Shown piece by piece: positions 8,184 through 17,574 of a stretch of 37,898 bases of DNA. This DNA is from Alkalibacillus haloalkaliphilus C5 (GTDB lineage Bacteria; Bacillota; Bacilli; Bacillales; Alkalibacillaceae). The stretch covers positions 1 to 37,898 of the forward strand of contig NZ_AKIF01000007.1 in the NCBI RefSeq assembly GCF_000269905.1, in the 5' to 3' direction. Numbering within the stretch: position 1 is the stretch's first letter; each line of letters starts with the position of its first letter. Below the pieces are notes generated by a model that worked only from the letters and a program-made list of their open reading frames with translations, was not told the DNA's origin and searched no databases. The translations under genes and the position numbers were made by a program.

Positions 8184-11100
8184 TTAGACATTTAATAGCT
8201 CACGAATATCTTGTTCGCTAAGGCTTTGGAATGTCGTTTCACCTGGTTGAATAATGTTTTCAATCAATTCACGTTTACGTTGTTGTAAGGAATGGATTTT
8301 CTCTTCAATTGTACCTTTCGTAATAAGACGGAATACTTGGACGACGTTTTGTTGTCCCATACGGTGTGCACGTCCCGCTGCTTGTTCTTCAACGGCAGGG
8401 TTCCACCATAAGTCATATAAGATGACGGTGTCTGCACCGGTTAAGTTTAGTCCAGTCCCCCCTGCTTTTAATGAAATGAGGAAAATCTCTTTCTCGCCTT
8501 CATTAAATCGTTCAACCATTTCAACGCGATCTTTGGACGGTGTTTGTCCGTCTAAATAAAAAGCGTCCTGATTTGATTCGGATAATTTGTTGTGAATAAT
8601 TTTAAGCATGCTCGAAAATTGTGAGAAGATTAATATTCTCTTTTCACTTTCACGTGCTGTTTCGACCATTTCGAGTAATTGATTGAGTTTGCCAGATTCT
8701 CCATCATAGTCTTCAATGAAAAGTGAAGGGTGACAGCAAAGCTGGCGTAGTCGAGTTAACCCGGCTAGTATTTTCATCCTGTTCTTTTGAAACCCTTCTG
8801 TCGATAAAGCGTTAGCTGTCTCGCCTTGAATTTTCTCTAAGTAACCGAGATAAAGTTGTTTCTGTTTCGTCGTAAGCTCTGAATGTTGGACTGTTTCGAT
8901 CTTATCGGGTAACTCAGTTAATACGTCTTCTTTAATTCGTCTTAAAATGAACGGTCGGCTCATTCTTGAAATTTGTTGTTCCGGTAAGTTACGAAACTCT
9001 TTTTTCGCTGGGAAAAAGCCTGGTAAAATAACGTCAAATAAAGACCAAAGTTCATCGAGTGAGTTCTCAATCGGTGTTCCGCTTAGCGCGAAACGTTTTC
9101 TTGCCCGAATAGCTCTAACGGCTTTAGCTTGTTTCGTTAAACTGTTTTTAATTGCTTGTGCTTCATCTAAAATTAATGTTGAAAACTGCATCGATTGATA
9201 GTGCTCGATGTCTTGTCGAACTAAAGGATAAGATGTAATAATCACGTCGTATTGATCGACATCCTTTAATACGAGTTCACGCTCTCCGACTGACCCGTGA
9301 ACGACTTTAATGTTCATATTTGGGGCAAACTTCTCAAATTCAGCTTGCCAGTTATAAACTAAAGAAGCTGGCGCTACAATGATCGCTGGTTGAACGCTTG
9401 CGTTTTCATCTTTTTCAGACTGAAGAAAAGCGATTGCTTGTAGCGTCTTACCTAACCCCATGTCATCGGCTAAAATGCCACCAAATTGATAACGGCTCAA
9501 CGATTTCAACCATTGGAAGCCGACTTTTTGATATTCACGCATGTCGGCATTTAGTGATGAAGGAATAGGTGCTTTAAAGTTTTCAGGGTTTTTAATGTCT
9601 TGGATGAGCTTTTCGAATGCTTCGTTATATTTTCGTTTTAACCCTTGAGAGATTTCATCGATTTGTAGTCCACGATAGGCCGGAAGTTGTATTGTTCCTT
9701 CGTTAATGTCTTGTGTGTTTAATCGAAGCTCTTTTAACATGTGTGACATTTCGGCAAAAGAATCATCTTGTAATGGCACGTAAGACCCGTTCGGTAAGCG
9801 GTAAAAACGCTTCTTCTCAACGACGGATTGGATGATCTGACTAATTTCATTCTGGTCAATGTCACCAAGGTCAAAATCGACTTCTAAAAAATTTTCGTTA
9901 GAGTCGTATTCAACGTTCACTGTCGGGTATTCAATGTCGTCTAATAATAAGTTTCTAACCGTTTGAGTTGAATAAATTGCTATGGACTCATCTAGTTGAG
10001 GAAGCACATCGTATAAAAACGAAAAAACTTCCTCTTCATCATCTAAATAAAGCTCTTGGCCGTTGAACTTAAATGATGCATATTCAATTAAACTCATAAT
10101 TTTATTTTCTTCAACGACATCACGGACTAAAATGTGTTCATGACTTTGCTTTTGTATGTGATCCGGTTGCATTGGATCAATGACAATATCATCATAATTA
10201 TAACGAACGTTAGCCGTTAACCGGTCTTCATCAAGGTCTAAATGCATCGTCGCTTGAAGAGGAGGGTTAACGATTGATTGCTGCACTTTTTCAGACATTT
10301 GTACATTACCGAGTTCTTCTAAGTTAGGGATAACATGTGAGATGAACGAATCAGCTTGTTGCTTTTTAATTGGAACTGATGCTTGCTTACTTCTGTATAA
10401 AAGCTTATACAAGTCGTTCATAATGTTCATTTGTTTGTTATTAAGTTTGAAAAAGGTTTCGTTTTCACGAATGATCCCATAATCTTTGAAATATTGAGCA
10501 TCATGAAAGTCATCTAAAGTTAACTCGTATTGCTCTTCATTTTGGTTTAATGAAAATTGGAATGGCACACCATTTTCTACCCAATTGATCTCACCGTAAT
10601 ACTCGTTATTATATTCTAGCTGACAATGACAGTCCGCAAGTGCTCGTAGCAATTGTTGGGCGATTACAGGCGGAATGGTCATGGCTTTAGAACTTGGTGG
10701 TGTTTGCCACCTATTATCATAAAATACATCGTTACGGTACATTTCGAGTAATAGATTTACAGCTTGTTGGTCTTCATCAGTAAACTGATGGATTTCAGGA
10801 TCATAGCTAAAGTTCGGTGTGAAATAGTGTTCTTTTTGCTCATCTACACTTTCTAAAAACTTTTTCAAGCTTTTGACGACGTATGTTCTTCCAACCCCTA
10901 GTTTCATTTCTATAGACAACATATGATCATGTAACAACGGGTCATATGGTTTTAAAATAAATTCGACTTGCAATGTTTCTTTAGTAGTTGAGTTTCCTTG
11001 AAGGTGGTTGGAAAGTAACTGGATCATTTCAGTTGAATAATCACGTTGTTCTTGTTGAAAACGATTGTATTGTTTAAGGCGGCTATTAAAGTCGTCATAA

Positions 11101-11387
11101 TGTGTGATTTCTGCTTCTAGTTCATTTGAAATTTTAAGTAAAACAGCAACAGAATGTTTACATTGATTATATTGACTGTGAGCAGGGCAGTCACAAGAAT
11201 AGGAAACTTGCGTAGAGTCAACTTTGACCTTTACATTATAAAGCTCACTTCCAAGCACTCTCGCTTGGTATTGATCAAGATCCTCATTATATTGCATATG
11301 TACAACTTTTCCTAGATTATAATAGACTAATCCTCTCTGATAGACTGTGGTAGAAAATAAGTCTTTTATCCAACGGTCCGTTAACAT
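8184..11387 (-). CDS. SNF2/DEAD-like helicase with N-terminal SWIM zinc finger
   Basis: This is a protein of about 1067 aa. A SWIM zinc finger lies near the N-terminus (CDCPAHSQYNQCKH, CxC...CxH). A bacterial SNF2-associated middle region follows, then the Swi2/Snf2 ATPase: motif I DDMGLGKT, motif II DEAQ, motif III LSGTPIENSLDELWS, IFSQF (IV), LKAGGTGLNLTGAD (V) and QAAGRAHRMGQ (VI). The family remodels nucleoprotein and is found in most Bacillaceae; the precise role is unclear (RapA-like transcription recycling or DNA repair have been suggested). The longest frame begins at TTG 11402, but TGAGGT sits right there, 8 bases before ATG 11387, so ATG 11387 (MLTDRWIK) is preferred. Confidence 0.92.
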   Translation of the reverse strand: MLTDRWIKDLFSTTVYQRGLVYYNLGKVVHMQYNEDLDQYQARVLGSELYNVKVKVDSTQVSYSCDCPAHSQYNQCKHSVAVLLKISNELEAEITHYDDFNSRLKQYNRFQQEQRDYSTEMIQLLSNHLQGNSTTKETLQVEFILKPYDPLLHDHMLSIEMKLGVGRTYVVKSLKKFLESVDEQKEHYFTPNFSYDPEIHQFTDEDQQAVNLLLEMYRNDVFYDNRWQTPPSSKAMTIPPVIAQQLLRALADCHCQLEYNNEYYGEINWVENGVPFQFSLNQNEEQYELTLDDFHDAQYFKDYGIIRENETFFKLNNKQMNIMNDLYKLLYRSKQASVPIKKQQADSFISHVIPNLEELGNVQMSEKVQQSIVNPPLQATMHLDLDEDRLTANVRYNYDDIVIDPMQPDHIQKQSHEHILVRDVVEENKIMSLIEYASFKFNGQELYLDDEEEVFSFLYDVLPQLDESIAIYSTQTVRNLLLDDIEYPTVNVEYDSNENFLEVDFDLGDIDQNEISQIIQSVVEKKRFYRLPNGSYVPLQDDSFAEMSHMLKELRLNTQDINEGTIQLPAYRGLQIDEISQGLKRKYNEAFEKLIQDIKNPENFKAPIPSSLNADMREYQKVGFQWLKSLSRYQFGGILADDMGLGKTLQAIAFLQSEKDENASVQPAIIVAPASLVYNWQAEFEKFAPNMNIKVVHGSVGERELVLKDVDQYDVIITSYPLVRQDIEHYQSMQFSTLILDEAQAIKNSLTKQAKAVRAIRARKRFALSGTPIENSLDELWSLFDVILPGFFPAKKEFRNLPEQQISRMSRPFILRRIKEDVLTELPDKIETVQHSELTTKQKQLYLGYLEKIQGETANALSTEGFQKNRMKILAGLTRLRQLCCHPSLFIEDYDGESGKLNQLLEMVETARESEKRILIFSQFSSMLKIIHNKLSESNQDAFYLDGQTPSKDRVEMVERFNEGEKEIFLISLKAGGTGLNLTGADTVILYDLWWNPAVEEQAAGRAHRMGQQNVVQVFRLITKGTIEEKIHSLQQRKRELIENIIQPGETTFQSLSEQDIRELLNV

Positions 11388-11480
11388 CAACTCATACCTC
11401 AATTCTATTGATCTTACTATTATGTATTCATTTCTATCATAACATTAGTAGTATTGACTTTATAACTGTTTCTCATAACA

Positions 11481-11523
11481 GACAAAATAAAAAAGAACAA
11501 GCGATCAAATCACTTGTTCTTTT
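11481..11523 (-). terminator. Terminator of dapA
   Basis: On the minus strand, AAAAGAACAAGTGAT pairs with its near-complement (11509-11523 with 11491-11505, one mismatch, 3-nt loop), followed by TTTTTTATTTTG. It lies just after the dapA stop. Confidence 0.85.
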
Positions 11524-11534
11524 AAAAAGGTTTA

Positions 11535-12424
11535 TTAGCCTACATCTTCTCGGCTTCTATACTCGTTAATTAATTGTGTTAGTGACGCACGTTCTGTGTC
11601 GTTTAACGGAATGAGTGGTAAACGAACACCGCCAACTGATACACCGATTTGGTTCAATGCTTCTTTAACTGGTGTTGGGCTTGGCGCTGAGAACATTGCG
11701 TTCATAAACGGTACGATATAACCATGCATTCTAGAAGCAAATGCGACATCACCGTTGTGTAGTGCATTTAACATTTGTTGCATTTCATTCCCGATTACAT
11801 GGCTGATACAGAAACAACCCCAGTACCACCTACTGCAACGGTCGGTAATGTTTGACTGTCTTCACCTGTGTATAAAGTGAATTCAGGAGCAGTGTTGTTA
11901 ATAATGGTAGTCACTTGGTCTAAGTCACCGCTTGCTTCTTTAACGGATACAATGTTTTCGATTTGTGATAAACGAATGATCGTATCTGGTGACATGCCAA
12001 CAGCACTACGGCCTGGAATATTGTAAAGCATTACTGGTAAGTTAATGTTATTTGCGATTGTACTAAAATGTTGGTACATACCTTCTTGGGATGGTTTGTT
12101 GTAATATGGTGTTACTAACATAACCGCATCAACACCGATTGATTCTGCTTCTTTAGAAAGTTCGATTGATTCTTTAGTGTTATTAGAGCCAGTACCTGCA
12201 ATAACTGGAACACGCCCGTTAACTTCATCAACTGTTAGACGGAATAAATGTAATTTTTCTTCATGTGTTAACGTTGGTGATTCACCTGTTGTCCCTGCAA
12301 CAACTAAACCATCTGATCCGTTTTGGATTAAATAGTTGATCAAACTTCTTGTTGCATCGTAATCGACTTCACCATTTTGATCGAATGGCGTTACCATTGC
12401 TGTAATCACTTGACCAAAATTCAT
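11535..12424 (-). CDS. dapA: 4-hydroxy-tetrahydrodipicolinate synthase DapA, frameshifted
   Basis: DapA condenses pyruvate and aspartate semialdehyde in the diaminopimelate/lysine pathway, needed for cell wall and spore dipicolinate. Start ATG 12424 (MNFGQVITAM). Key motifs: GTTGESPTL, the YNIPGR tyrosine and the Schiff-base lysine in VSVKEASGD. The frame stops after VVSVSAM at 11795, and the rest (VIGNEMQQML to the end at 11535) is in another frame. Restoring one C (GCCATG to GCCCATG, near 11800) gives SAHVIGNEMQ and a normal 296-aa enzyme. DapA is normally essential and single-copy in bacilli, so a base-calling error is the likeliest cause. The gene is alone, behind a lysine riboswitch. Confidence 0.93.
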
Positions 12425-12483
12425 GATACACACACCCTTTTCAATAAAATTTGTAAATCGTTCACCTCTAGGTGTGGAGGACC

Positions 12484-12517
12484 AAAAAAGCAACAACGAG
12501 AGGGCTCGTTGTTGCTT
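12484..12517 (-). terminator. Attenuator of the lysine riboswitch
   Basis: AAGCAACAACGAG (minus strand, 12517-12505) pairs perfectly over 13 bp with CTCGTTGTTGCTT (12500-12488), 4-nt loop, then a T run (12489-12484). It lies between the aptamer and the dapA start, as expected for transcription attenuation by lysine. Confidence 0.92.
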
Positions 12518-12529
12518 AAGAACATCATG

Positions 12530-12722
12530 TAGTCCTAAGTCAGAGATAGCCCTCCATATAGTCTCCTATATGACAGCTCTGCATCTTTTAAATATCAGAA
12601 CCAGCTTCACGATTGTGAGAAAATCGTTAAAGCTTCGGCAAATTCCCCTTTTCATATGCTTCAAAAGAGCTCACTCTCTTCCACATATGTACTCATGGTT
12701 TTTGCTCCTCTATCCTTACTTT
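12530..12722 (-). promoter_or_regulatory. Lysine riboswitch (L box)
   Basis: On the minus strand the leader shows the conserved L-box blocks in order: AGGATAGAGGAGC (about 12717-12705), AGGGGAATTTGCCGAAGC (about 12650-12632), AGAGCTGTCA (about 12580-12571), and GGAGGGCTATCTCTGA (about 12559-12543). The last pairs back with the first to close P1. This matches what I recall of the B. subtilis lysC leader. High lysine should stabilise the aptamer and let the attenuator at 12484-12517 form, reducing dapA expression. Exact ends are approximate. Confidence 0.93.
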
Positions 12723-12856
12723 AAAAAGTTTAAAATAAGAAAGGTTTTATTTAGTTACTTACAATGTACCAAAGTAAAATTGAAAAAACAAGCTAAAACC
12801 ATGAAAATATTAATAAATATAAAGAATTGTGATTAAAAATTAGCATTGCTTTTAAG

Positions 12857-12885
12857 TTGGCATATTAAATAGCCTCATATATAAT
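12857..12885 (+). promoter_or_regulatory. Sigma-A promoter of the HAD phosphatase gene
   Basis: TTGGCA (12857-12862), a 17-nt spacer, then a perfect TATAAT (12880-12885), 37 bases before ATG 12922. Confidence 0.8.
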
Positions 12886-12921
12886 AATGGAGAATTTCAT
12901 TATTTCGATGGAGGCATTAAT

Positions 12922-13698
12922 ATGACTAACCAACATATCGTTTTCTTTGATATAGACGGTACCCTTTTAGACGAAGATAAAAACTTACCCCTTTCAGCTA
13001 AACAAGCAATCCAACAATTAAAAGACAACGGCCATGAAGTTGCAATCGCAACCGGACGAGCGCCTTTTATGTATGAAGATCTAAGAAATGAATTAGGCAT
13101 TGATACATACATTAGCTTCAATGGTCAGTATGTTGTGCTTAAAGGTGAAGTGATTTATAAAAATCCGTTAGACCCTAAATCACTTGATAAGATGGTTCAA
13201 GAAACGAATGAAAACAATCATCCCGTAGTTTATATGGATCATGTGGACATGAAGGCTAATGTTCCTGAACATGATTATATTACTGAAAGTATCTCTTCAC
13301 TTAAAATAGATCAGTTCCCAACTTATGATCCGGAGTATAAAAACCGTGAGCTATATCAGGCTCTCATCTTTTGCGAACAAAGCGAAGAAGACGTATATGA
13401 AAAGCAGTTTGACAACTTTGATTTTATTCGTTGGCATGAGTTATCGACTGATGTTATCCCAGCTGGTGGATCAAAAGCAGAAGGGATTGAAAAAATCATT
13501 GAGCGTTTAAATATTCCTAAGGAGCGTGTTGCTACATTTGGTGATTCGTTAAATGATCTTGAAATGTTATCACAGTTTCCTTTAGGTGTTGCGATGGGGA
13601 ATGGTCATGAACGAGCGAAAGAAGCTGCACATTTTGAGACTAACCGAGTCGATGAAGATGGTGTGATGCAAGGGTTAAAGTTATTAGGGTTATTATAA
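12922..13698 (+). CDS. Cof-type HAD-IIB phosphatase
   Basis: This 258-aa sugar- or FMN-phosphatase type hydrolase belongs to the Cof/YbiV family. Motif I is FFDIDGTLLDED (catalytic DxD), motif II is ATGRAPF, the conserved lysine is in AGGSKAEGIEK, and motifs III/IV are ATFGDSLNDLEML. The cap region between them is the IIB type. ATG 12922 follows GGAGG at 12910-12914. Substrate is unknown; such enzymes dephosphorylate sugar phosphates, PLP or FMN. A monocistronic unit: its own promoter upstream and a hairpin downstream. Confidence 0.9.
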   Translation: MTNQHIVFFDIDGTLLDEDKNLPLSAKQAIQQLKDNGHEVAIATGRAPFMYEDLRNELGIDTYISFNGQYVVLKGEVIYKNPLDPKSLDKMVQETNENNHPVVYMDHVDMKANVPEHDYITESISSLKIDQFPTYDPEYKNRELYQALIFCEQSEEDVYEKQFDNFDFIRWHELSTDVIPAGGSKAEGIEKIIERLNIPKERVATFGDSLNDLEMLSQFPLGVAMGNGHERAKEAAHFETNRVDEDGVMQGLKLLGLL

Positions 13699-13707
13699 AG
13701 TCATTAA

Positions 13708-13738
13708 AAGGCACCTTCATTCAATGTGAAGGTGCCTT
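13708..13738. terminator. Bidirectional terminator
   Basis: AAGGCACCTTCA (13708-13719) pairs with TGAAGGTGCCTT (13727-13738), 12 bp with a 7-nt loop. The T run is better on the minus strand (CCTTTTAATG), so it mainly ends the S9 peptidase gene, and it also separates the HAD gene. Confidence 0.8.
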
Positions 13739-13754
13739 ACATTTAAGCTATTTA

Positions 13755-15570
13755 TTATAAATATTGATCCAAAAATTCTTTAATAGCATGATACCCTTTA
13801 ATTCTATTATTCCTCTTAGTAAACCCATGGCCCTCATCATCAAAGACTATATACTCAACAGGCATGTTGTTATTCTTAACAGCTTCTACAATTTCATCTG
13901 ATTCTTCTTGAAGAACTCTTGGGTCATTAGCTCCTTGTAAGACAATCAGTGGTTTTGAAATGTTCTCAGCATGGAAGAGAGGTGAAATGCTTCTAATGTA
14001 TTCATTCTCTTCGTATGGATCACCAATTTTCTTATATAAAACATCGCGCATGGCTTCCCACCAAGGTGGAATACTTTTCAATGTTCGCTCCCAATTTGAA
14101 ACACCGAAAATATCAACGCCTAATTCAAATTCCTCAGGTTGGAAAGCCATAGCTGCAAGGACCATGTATCCTCCATAACTACCGCCAATAATCCCAATAC
14201 GATTTTCGTCAATATAAATCTAGGGAGGCTAAGTAGTTTTTACCTTCAATACAATCTTGAAGGTCTACTTCTCCGTGTTTTTTGTCAGCTGCTTTAAAAA
14301 ACGTCTTACCATATCCAGAACTACCACGATTGTTAACAGCTAAGATGGCATAACCATGATTCGCTAAGTATTGAAACAGGGGATTATAATCGACAGTTGA
14401 CTGTCCACCTGGTCCACCGTGGACAAAGACGAGTGCCGGTATCTTTTCATCATGTTCATGGTGAGGTTTATAATATATTGCAGGAATCGATAAGTCGTCG
14501 AACGATGAATAATGGACGACTTCAGCTTTCACCAAATCGTTTGGATTTATTTCTGGATTCAACGTGTCTGTTAAACGAGTAAGAGATTTTGTCGTTAAGT
14601 TATAACAATATAGATTGCTCGGTGCATTAGAACTGTTCAATGTGAATGCTAATGTCTCTTCATCTTTTGAGATCGACACACTACTAATTTGACCTTCGGG
14701 TAAATTTTCGATTTTAACATAATTGCCAGTAGCTGTTTCCAATAGTTTAACTTCTGTTTTTCCGTTGTTGTTAATAGCGTAAATAAGGTATTTATAGTTA
14801 TAAGAGAATTTAGCCATTATAATATCCCAATCCTCAATGGCAACTGTCTCAATTGATTGAGTGGTTAAATTCATACGCTTTAAGTGTGAGAACTCATGGT
14901 TTTCATTTGTTAAATAGTATAGGTAACTAGAAGTTTGATCGAATGTGACAGGGATATACTCAATATCACCTTCATGTTCAGAAATATGCTCAGCACCGTT
15001 CTCCTTTGAATAAATATACATATCTGTATTATTTGGTTTAGCTGTTTTGTATAGAGCAATGTATTTCTTGTTAGGTGAAACCGCTGCAATGTTATAGCCT
15101 TCTTTATTTTTGAAAACCATTTGAGAAGTAAAGGAATCAATGTCCATTTTGTGTAAATCCATGAATCGCTCATCACGTTTATTGGATTCAAAGAAGAAAC
15201 TTCTCTCGTCTTCAGCCCACCCGAAAAATTCTGCTTTTGCTTGTTCACTAGGTGTTAAGTCTGTTACTTTACCGTTTTCTTCACGTAAGTAAATGTGGTT
15301 TAATTCATTACCACCTTCATCACTATCATATAAAAAGCGCTTGTCATGAGGAAAGTAACTAACTGGGAAAATAGCATTAGTGGTCGACTCTGTTAATTGG
15401 GTCGGTAGTTTGTCCTTAAGCTGAATGGAAAATGCATTAAATACACCTGTACGGTCACTGGCGTATAAAATGGAAGAGCCATCATGAGATAAAGCAGCCC
15501 CTGCAATGTTTTCTGTGTTTTCAAATTGTTCAATTGTGTACTTTTTTACCGTTTTAATATTTTCGGACAT
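13755..15570 (-). CDS. S9 family prolyl oligopeptidase-like peptidase, frameshifted
   Basis: Start ATG 15570 (MSENIKTVKK), with AAAGAAGGCG upstream; in-frame codons further upstream lack a ribosome site. Residues to about 350 form a beta-propeller-like (WD40-like) N-terminal half. Then comes the alpha/beta-hydrolase half with GGPGGQSTVDY, NRGSSGYGK, the serine elbow GGSYGGYM, the acid loop QGANDPRV and the histidine DEGHGF. The frame is broken near 14216-14218, just before the serine elbow: one extra T (GATTTATATT for GATTATATT) ends the first frame at 14209. Removing it gives YLASLDYIDENRIGI and a 604-aa enzyme with all three catalytic residues. No signal peptide is seen, so it is probably cytosolic and degrades peptides (acylaminoacyl or dipeptidyl type). 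Confidence 0.88.
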
Positions 15571-15635
15571 AAAAATCGCCTTCTTTCTTAGTAGTCTTTG
15601 ATTCACTTTAAACCTATTCTACTTCGTATTGCTAA

Positions 15636-15937
15636 AATCCTTCTTTTAGGATATATTTGGAAGAAGGGAAAAAAGTCGCGACTATGTCAGATTTTGAAGG
15701 AGCATCAACAACTAATATTGCAAATCAAGATTACGAAGCTTTAGTGATTGAATTTAAAGATGCAAGTCTAGTTAAAGAATTCACAGAAGAGCATGAAGGT
15801 CAATATTTACCTTTATATTAGATGATGAAGTGCTTGCTAAACCTAGAGTAGGCGCACCAATTGAAAGTTCAAGTTTAGTGATTGATGGTTTAGAACATGA
15901 GGAACTCGAAAAAGTTAAAAGAATCTTAAATGACTAA
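15636..15937 (+). pseudogene. Fragment of a SecD-like (SecDF P1 head) protein, two frameshifts
   Basis: No start codon or signal peptide is present. The pieces read RIYLEEGKKVATMSDFEG and so on to LVKEF (frame of 15684), then TEEHEGQYLPL, then LDDEVLAKPRVGAPIES and on to VKRILND, ending at TAA 15935-15937. The LDDEVLAKPRV block followed by a VIDGLEHEE block is typical of the SecD P1 head subdomain (in SecD, LDDxVxSAPxV followed by an xISG motif). The breaks are at a TTT run near 15780-15782 and near 15817-15820. The N-terminus is missing because the divergent S9 peptidase leader lies directly upstream. It is most likely a remnant of a small lipoprotein-type SecDF-P1-head protein, not of SecDF itself. 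Confidence 0.6.
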
Positions 15938-15973
15938 AGGTCTAGAGCTTAATTAACTCTAGACCTTTTTTTT
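15936..15973. terminator. Bidirectional terminator
   Basis: AAAGGTCTAGAG (15936-15947) pairs with CTCTAGACCTTT (15957-15968), 12 bp and a 9-nt loop, followed by a T run to 15973. It overlaps the stop region of the BCCT gene. Confidence 0.9.
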
Positions 15974-17495
15974 ATTTCTTTTTCTGACTTTTAATTTCAC
16001 CAATGCCAAGCTCTTTTCCTTCTTTATAAATCGCTTTAATGAAGCTAATCACCATGAGTAACATAATAATTGAGAATGGAAGTGCTGCGACGATCATCGT
16101 ATTTTCTAAGGCTTGTAAACCGCCAGTGTAAAGTAATGCTAAAGCTGTTGAAGATAGGATTACACCCCAGATGAGCTTAATCCTTCTACCTGGATGGTGC
16201 GAACCATTCGTTGTCATCATGCCTAATACATACGTACCTGAGTCAGCAGATGTAATAAAGAATGTACTAATTAAAATAATCGCAACCACTGATGCAATTA
16301 TACCGAAAGGATAATGTGAAAACAGCCCAAACAGCATTTCTTCAGTCGCTAAATTCGATAGTGTATCAACACCTGTATGTTCAATAGAAATAGCTGAACC
16401 ACCGAAAGTTGAAAACCATAAAAATCCGATCAGTGAAGGAATAATGAGAACGGTGAATACAAACTCTCTTATGCTACGGCCACGAGATACTCTGGCGATA
16501 AAAATACCAACAAATGGCGACCAAGCAATCCACCAGGCCCAATAGAAAATAGTCCAGGCGTCAATCCACTCGCGAACTTCTTCATTAAGTGGTGCTATGC
16601 GAAAGCTCATTGCTGGTAAGTTTTGAACATAGCTTCCTAATGAATTCGTAAACATATTCATAATAAATAACGTAGGTCCGACTATAATCATAAACAAAAA
16701 TAGAAGGACAGCGAGTACCATATTGACGTTACTTAAAATTTTAATTCCTTTAGCTAGTCCTGTCCAAGCAGAGATCATAAATAAAACGGTAACGATGGTT
16801 ATAATAATGAGTTGAAGCATAAAACCACTTGGAATATCAAGCAAGTATGCTAAACCTCCGTTAATTTGTACCGCTCCGAAACCGAGAGTTGTCGCTACAC
16901 CAATGACTGTCGCAACAACAGCTAATATATCAATGACTTTACCAGTGCTACCTTCCATACTTTTTCGACCGAATAATGGGTGAAGTGTAGCACTAATTAA
17001 TCCTGTTCTATCATGTCTGAAGCTAAAATAAGCTAAAATCAATGCGACGATTCCGTATATTCCCCATGCATGAATCCCCCAATGGAAAAACGTGTAGTTC
17101 ATCGCCTCTTTAACAGCTTCATCTGTTCCAAGTTCACTAGCTGTAGGAGACATAAGTGAGTAGTGGTTAATCGGTTCAGCTGACCCCCAAAACACTAGCC
17201 CAATCCCCATACCTGCACTGAATAACATGGCAATCCAAGTCGGACGACTGAATTCAGGCTTTTCGTCTTGCTTTCCGAGTCTTATTTTTCCTAAAGGTGT
17301 AATTAAAAAAACTAAACAAACGATAGTGAAGAAAGTAACTGCTATTAAGTAATACCAGCCAAAAGTTTCAGAAATAAATATTTGTACATTAGTTGTTATT
17401 TCCTCAAGTCCATTTGGCCAAAATATCCCTAAGCCAACTAGTATTAACATAATGGCTACGGAAGCTATAAAGACAGTAGTCATTTTTTTACGCAT
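15972..17495 (-). CDS. BCCT family glycine betaine/choline-type transporter
   Basis: This 507-aa membrane protein has about 12 hydrophobic segments and a charged C-terminal tail, the size of B. subtilis OpuD. The glycine motif GMGIG at residues 95-99 is followed by LVFWGSAEPINHY. The aromatic substrate box WTIFYWAWWIAWSPFVG is complete, and ARVSRGRSIREF follows. BCCT carriers import betaine, choline or ectoine with sodium and are activated by high osmolarity. ATG 17495 follows AAAGGAGC. Its stop overlaps the terminator region shared with the SecD fragment. The exact substrate is not shown by the sequence. Confidence 0.92.
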   Translation of the reverse strand: MRKKMTTVFIASVAIMLILVGLGIFWPNGLEEITTNVQIFISETFGWYYLIAVTFFTIVCLVFLITPLGKIRLGKQDEKPEFSRPTWIAMLFSAGMGIGLVFWGSAEPINHYSLMSPTASELGTDEAVKEAMNYTFFHWGIHAWGIYGIVALILAYFSFRHDRTGLISATLHPLFGRKSMEGSTGKVIDILAVVATVIGVATTLGFGAVQINGGLAYLLDIPSGFMLQLIIITIVTVLFMISAWTGLAKGIKILSNVNMVLAVLLFLFMIIVGPTLFIMNMFTNSLGSYVQNLPAMSFRIAPLNEEVREWIDAWTIFYWAWWIAWSPFVGIFIARVSRGRSIREFVFTVLIIPSLIGFLWFSTFGGSAISIEHTGVDTLSNLATEEMLFGLFSHYPFGIIASVVAIILISTFFITSADSGTYVLGMMTTNGSHHPGRRIKLIWGVILSSTALALLYTGGLQALENTMIVAALPFSIIMLLMVISFIKAIYKEGKELGIGEIKSQKKK

Positions 17496-17574
17496 AAATA
17501 ATGTGCTCCTTTCTTCACGTATTGTTTGAAGAAAAGAGCACTTATATTCCTAACCTTGGGTTTGGTAAATAGTG

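Noticed and set aside
8254-9198. Two plus-strand ORFs inside the SNF2 gene
   Set aside because: Antisense shadows of a gene with all SNF2 motifs.
11795-12496. Longer dapA reading frame beginning at 12496
   Set aside because: It would start inside the attenuator; the family start is MNFGQVITAM at 12424 with its own ribosome site.
12423-12836. Plus-strand ORF of 137 aa upstream of the HAD gene
   Set aside because: It is antisense to the lysine riboswitch and its attenuator; no ribosome site and no recognisable protein.
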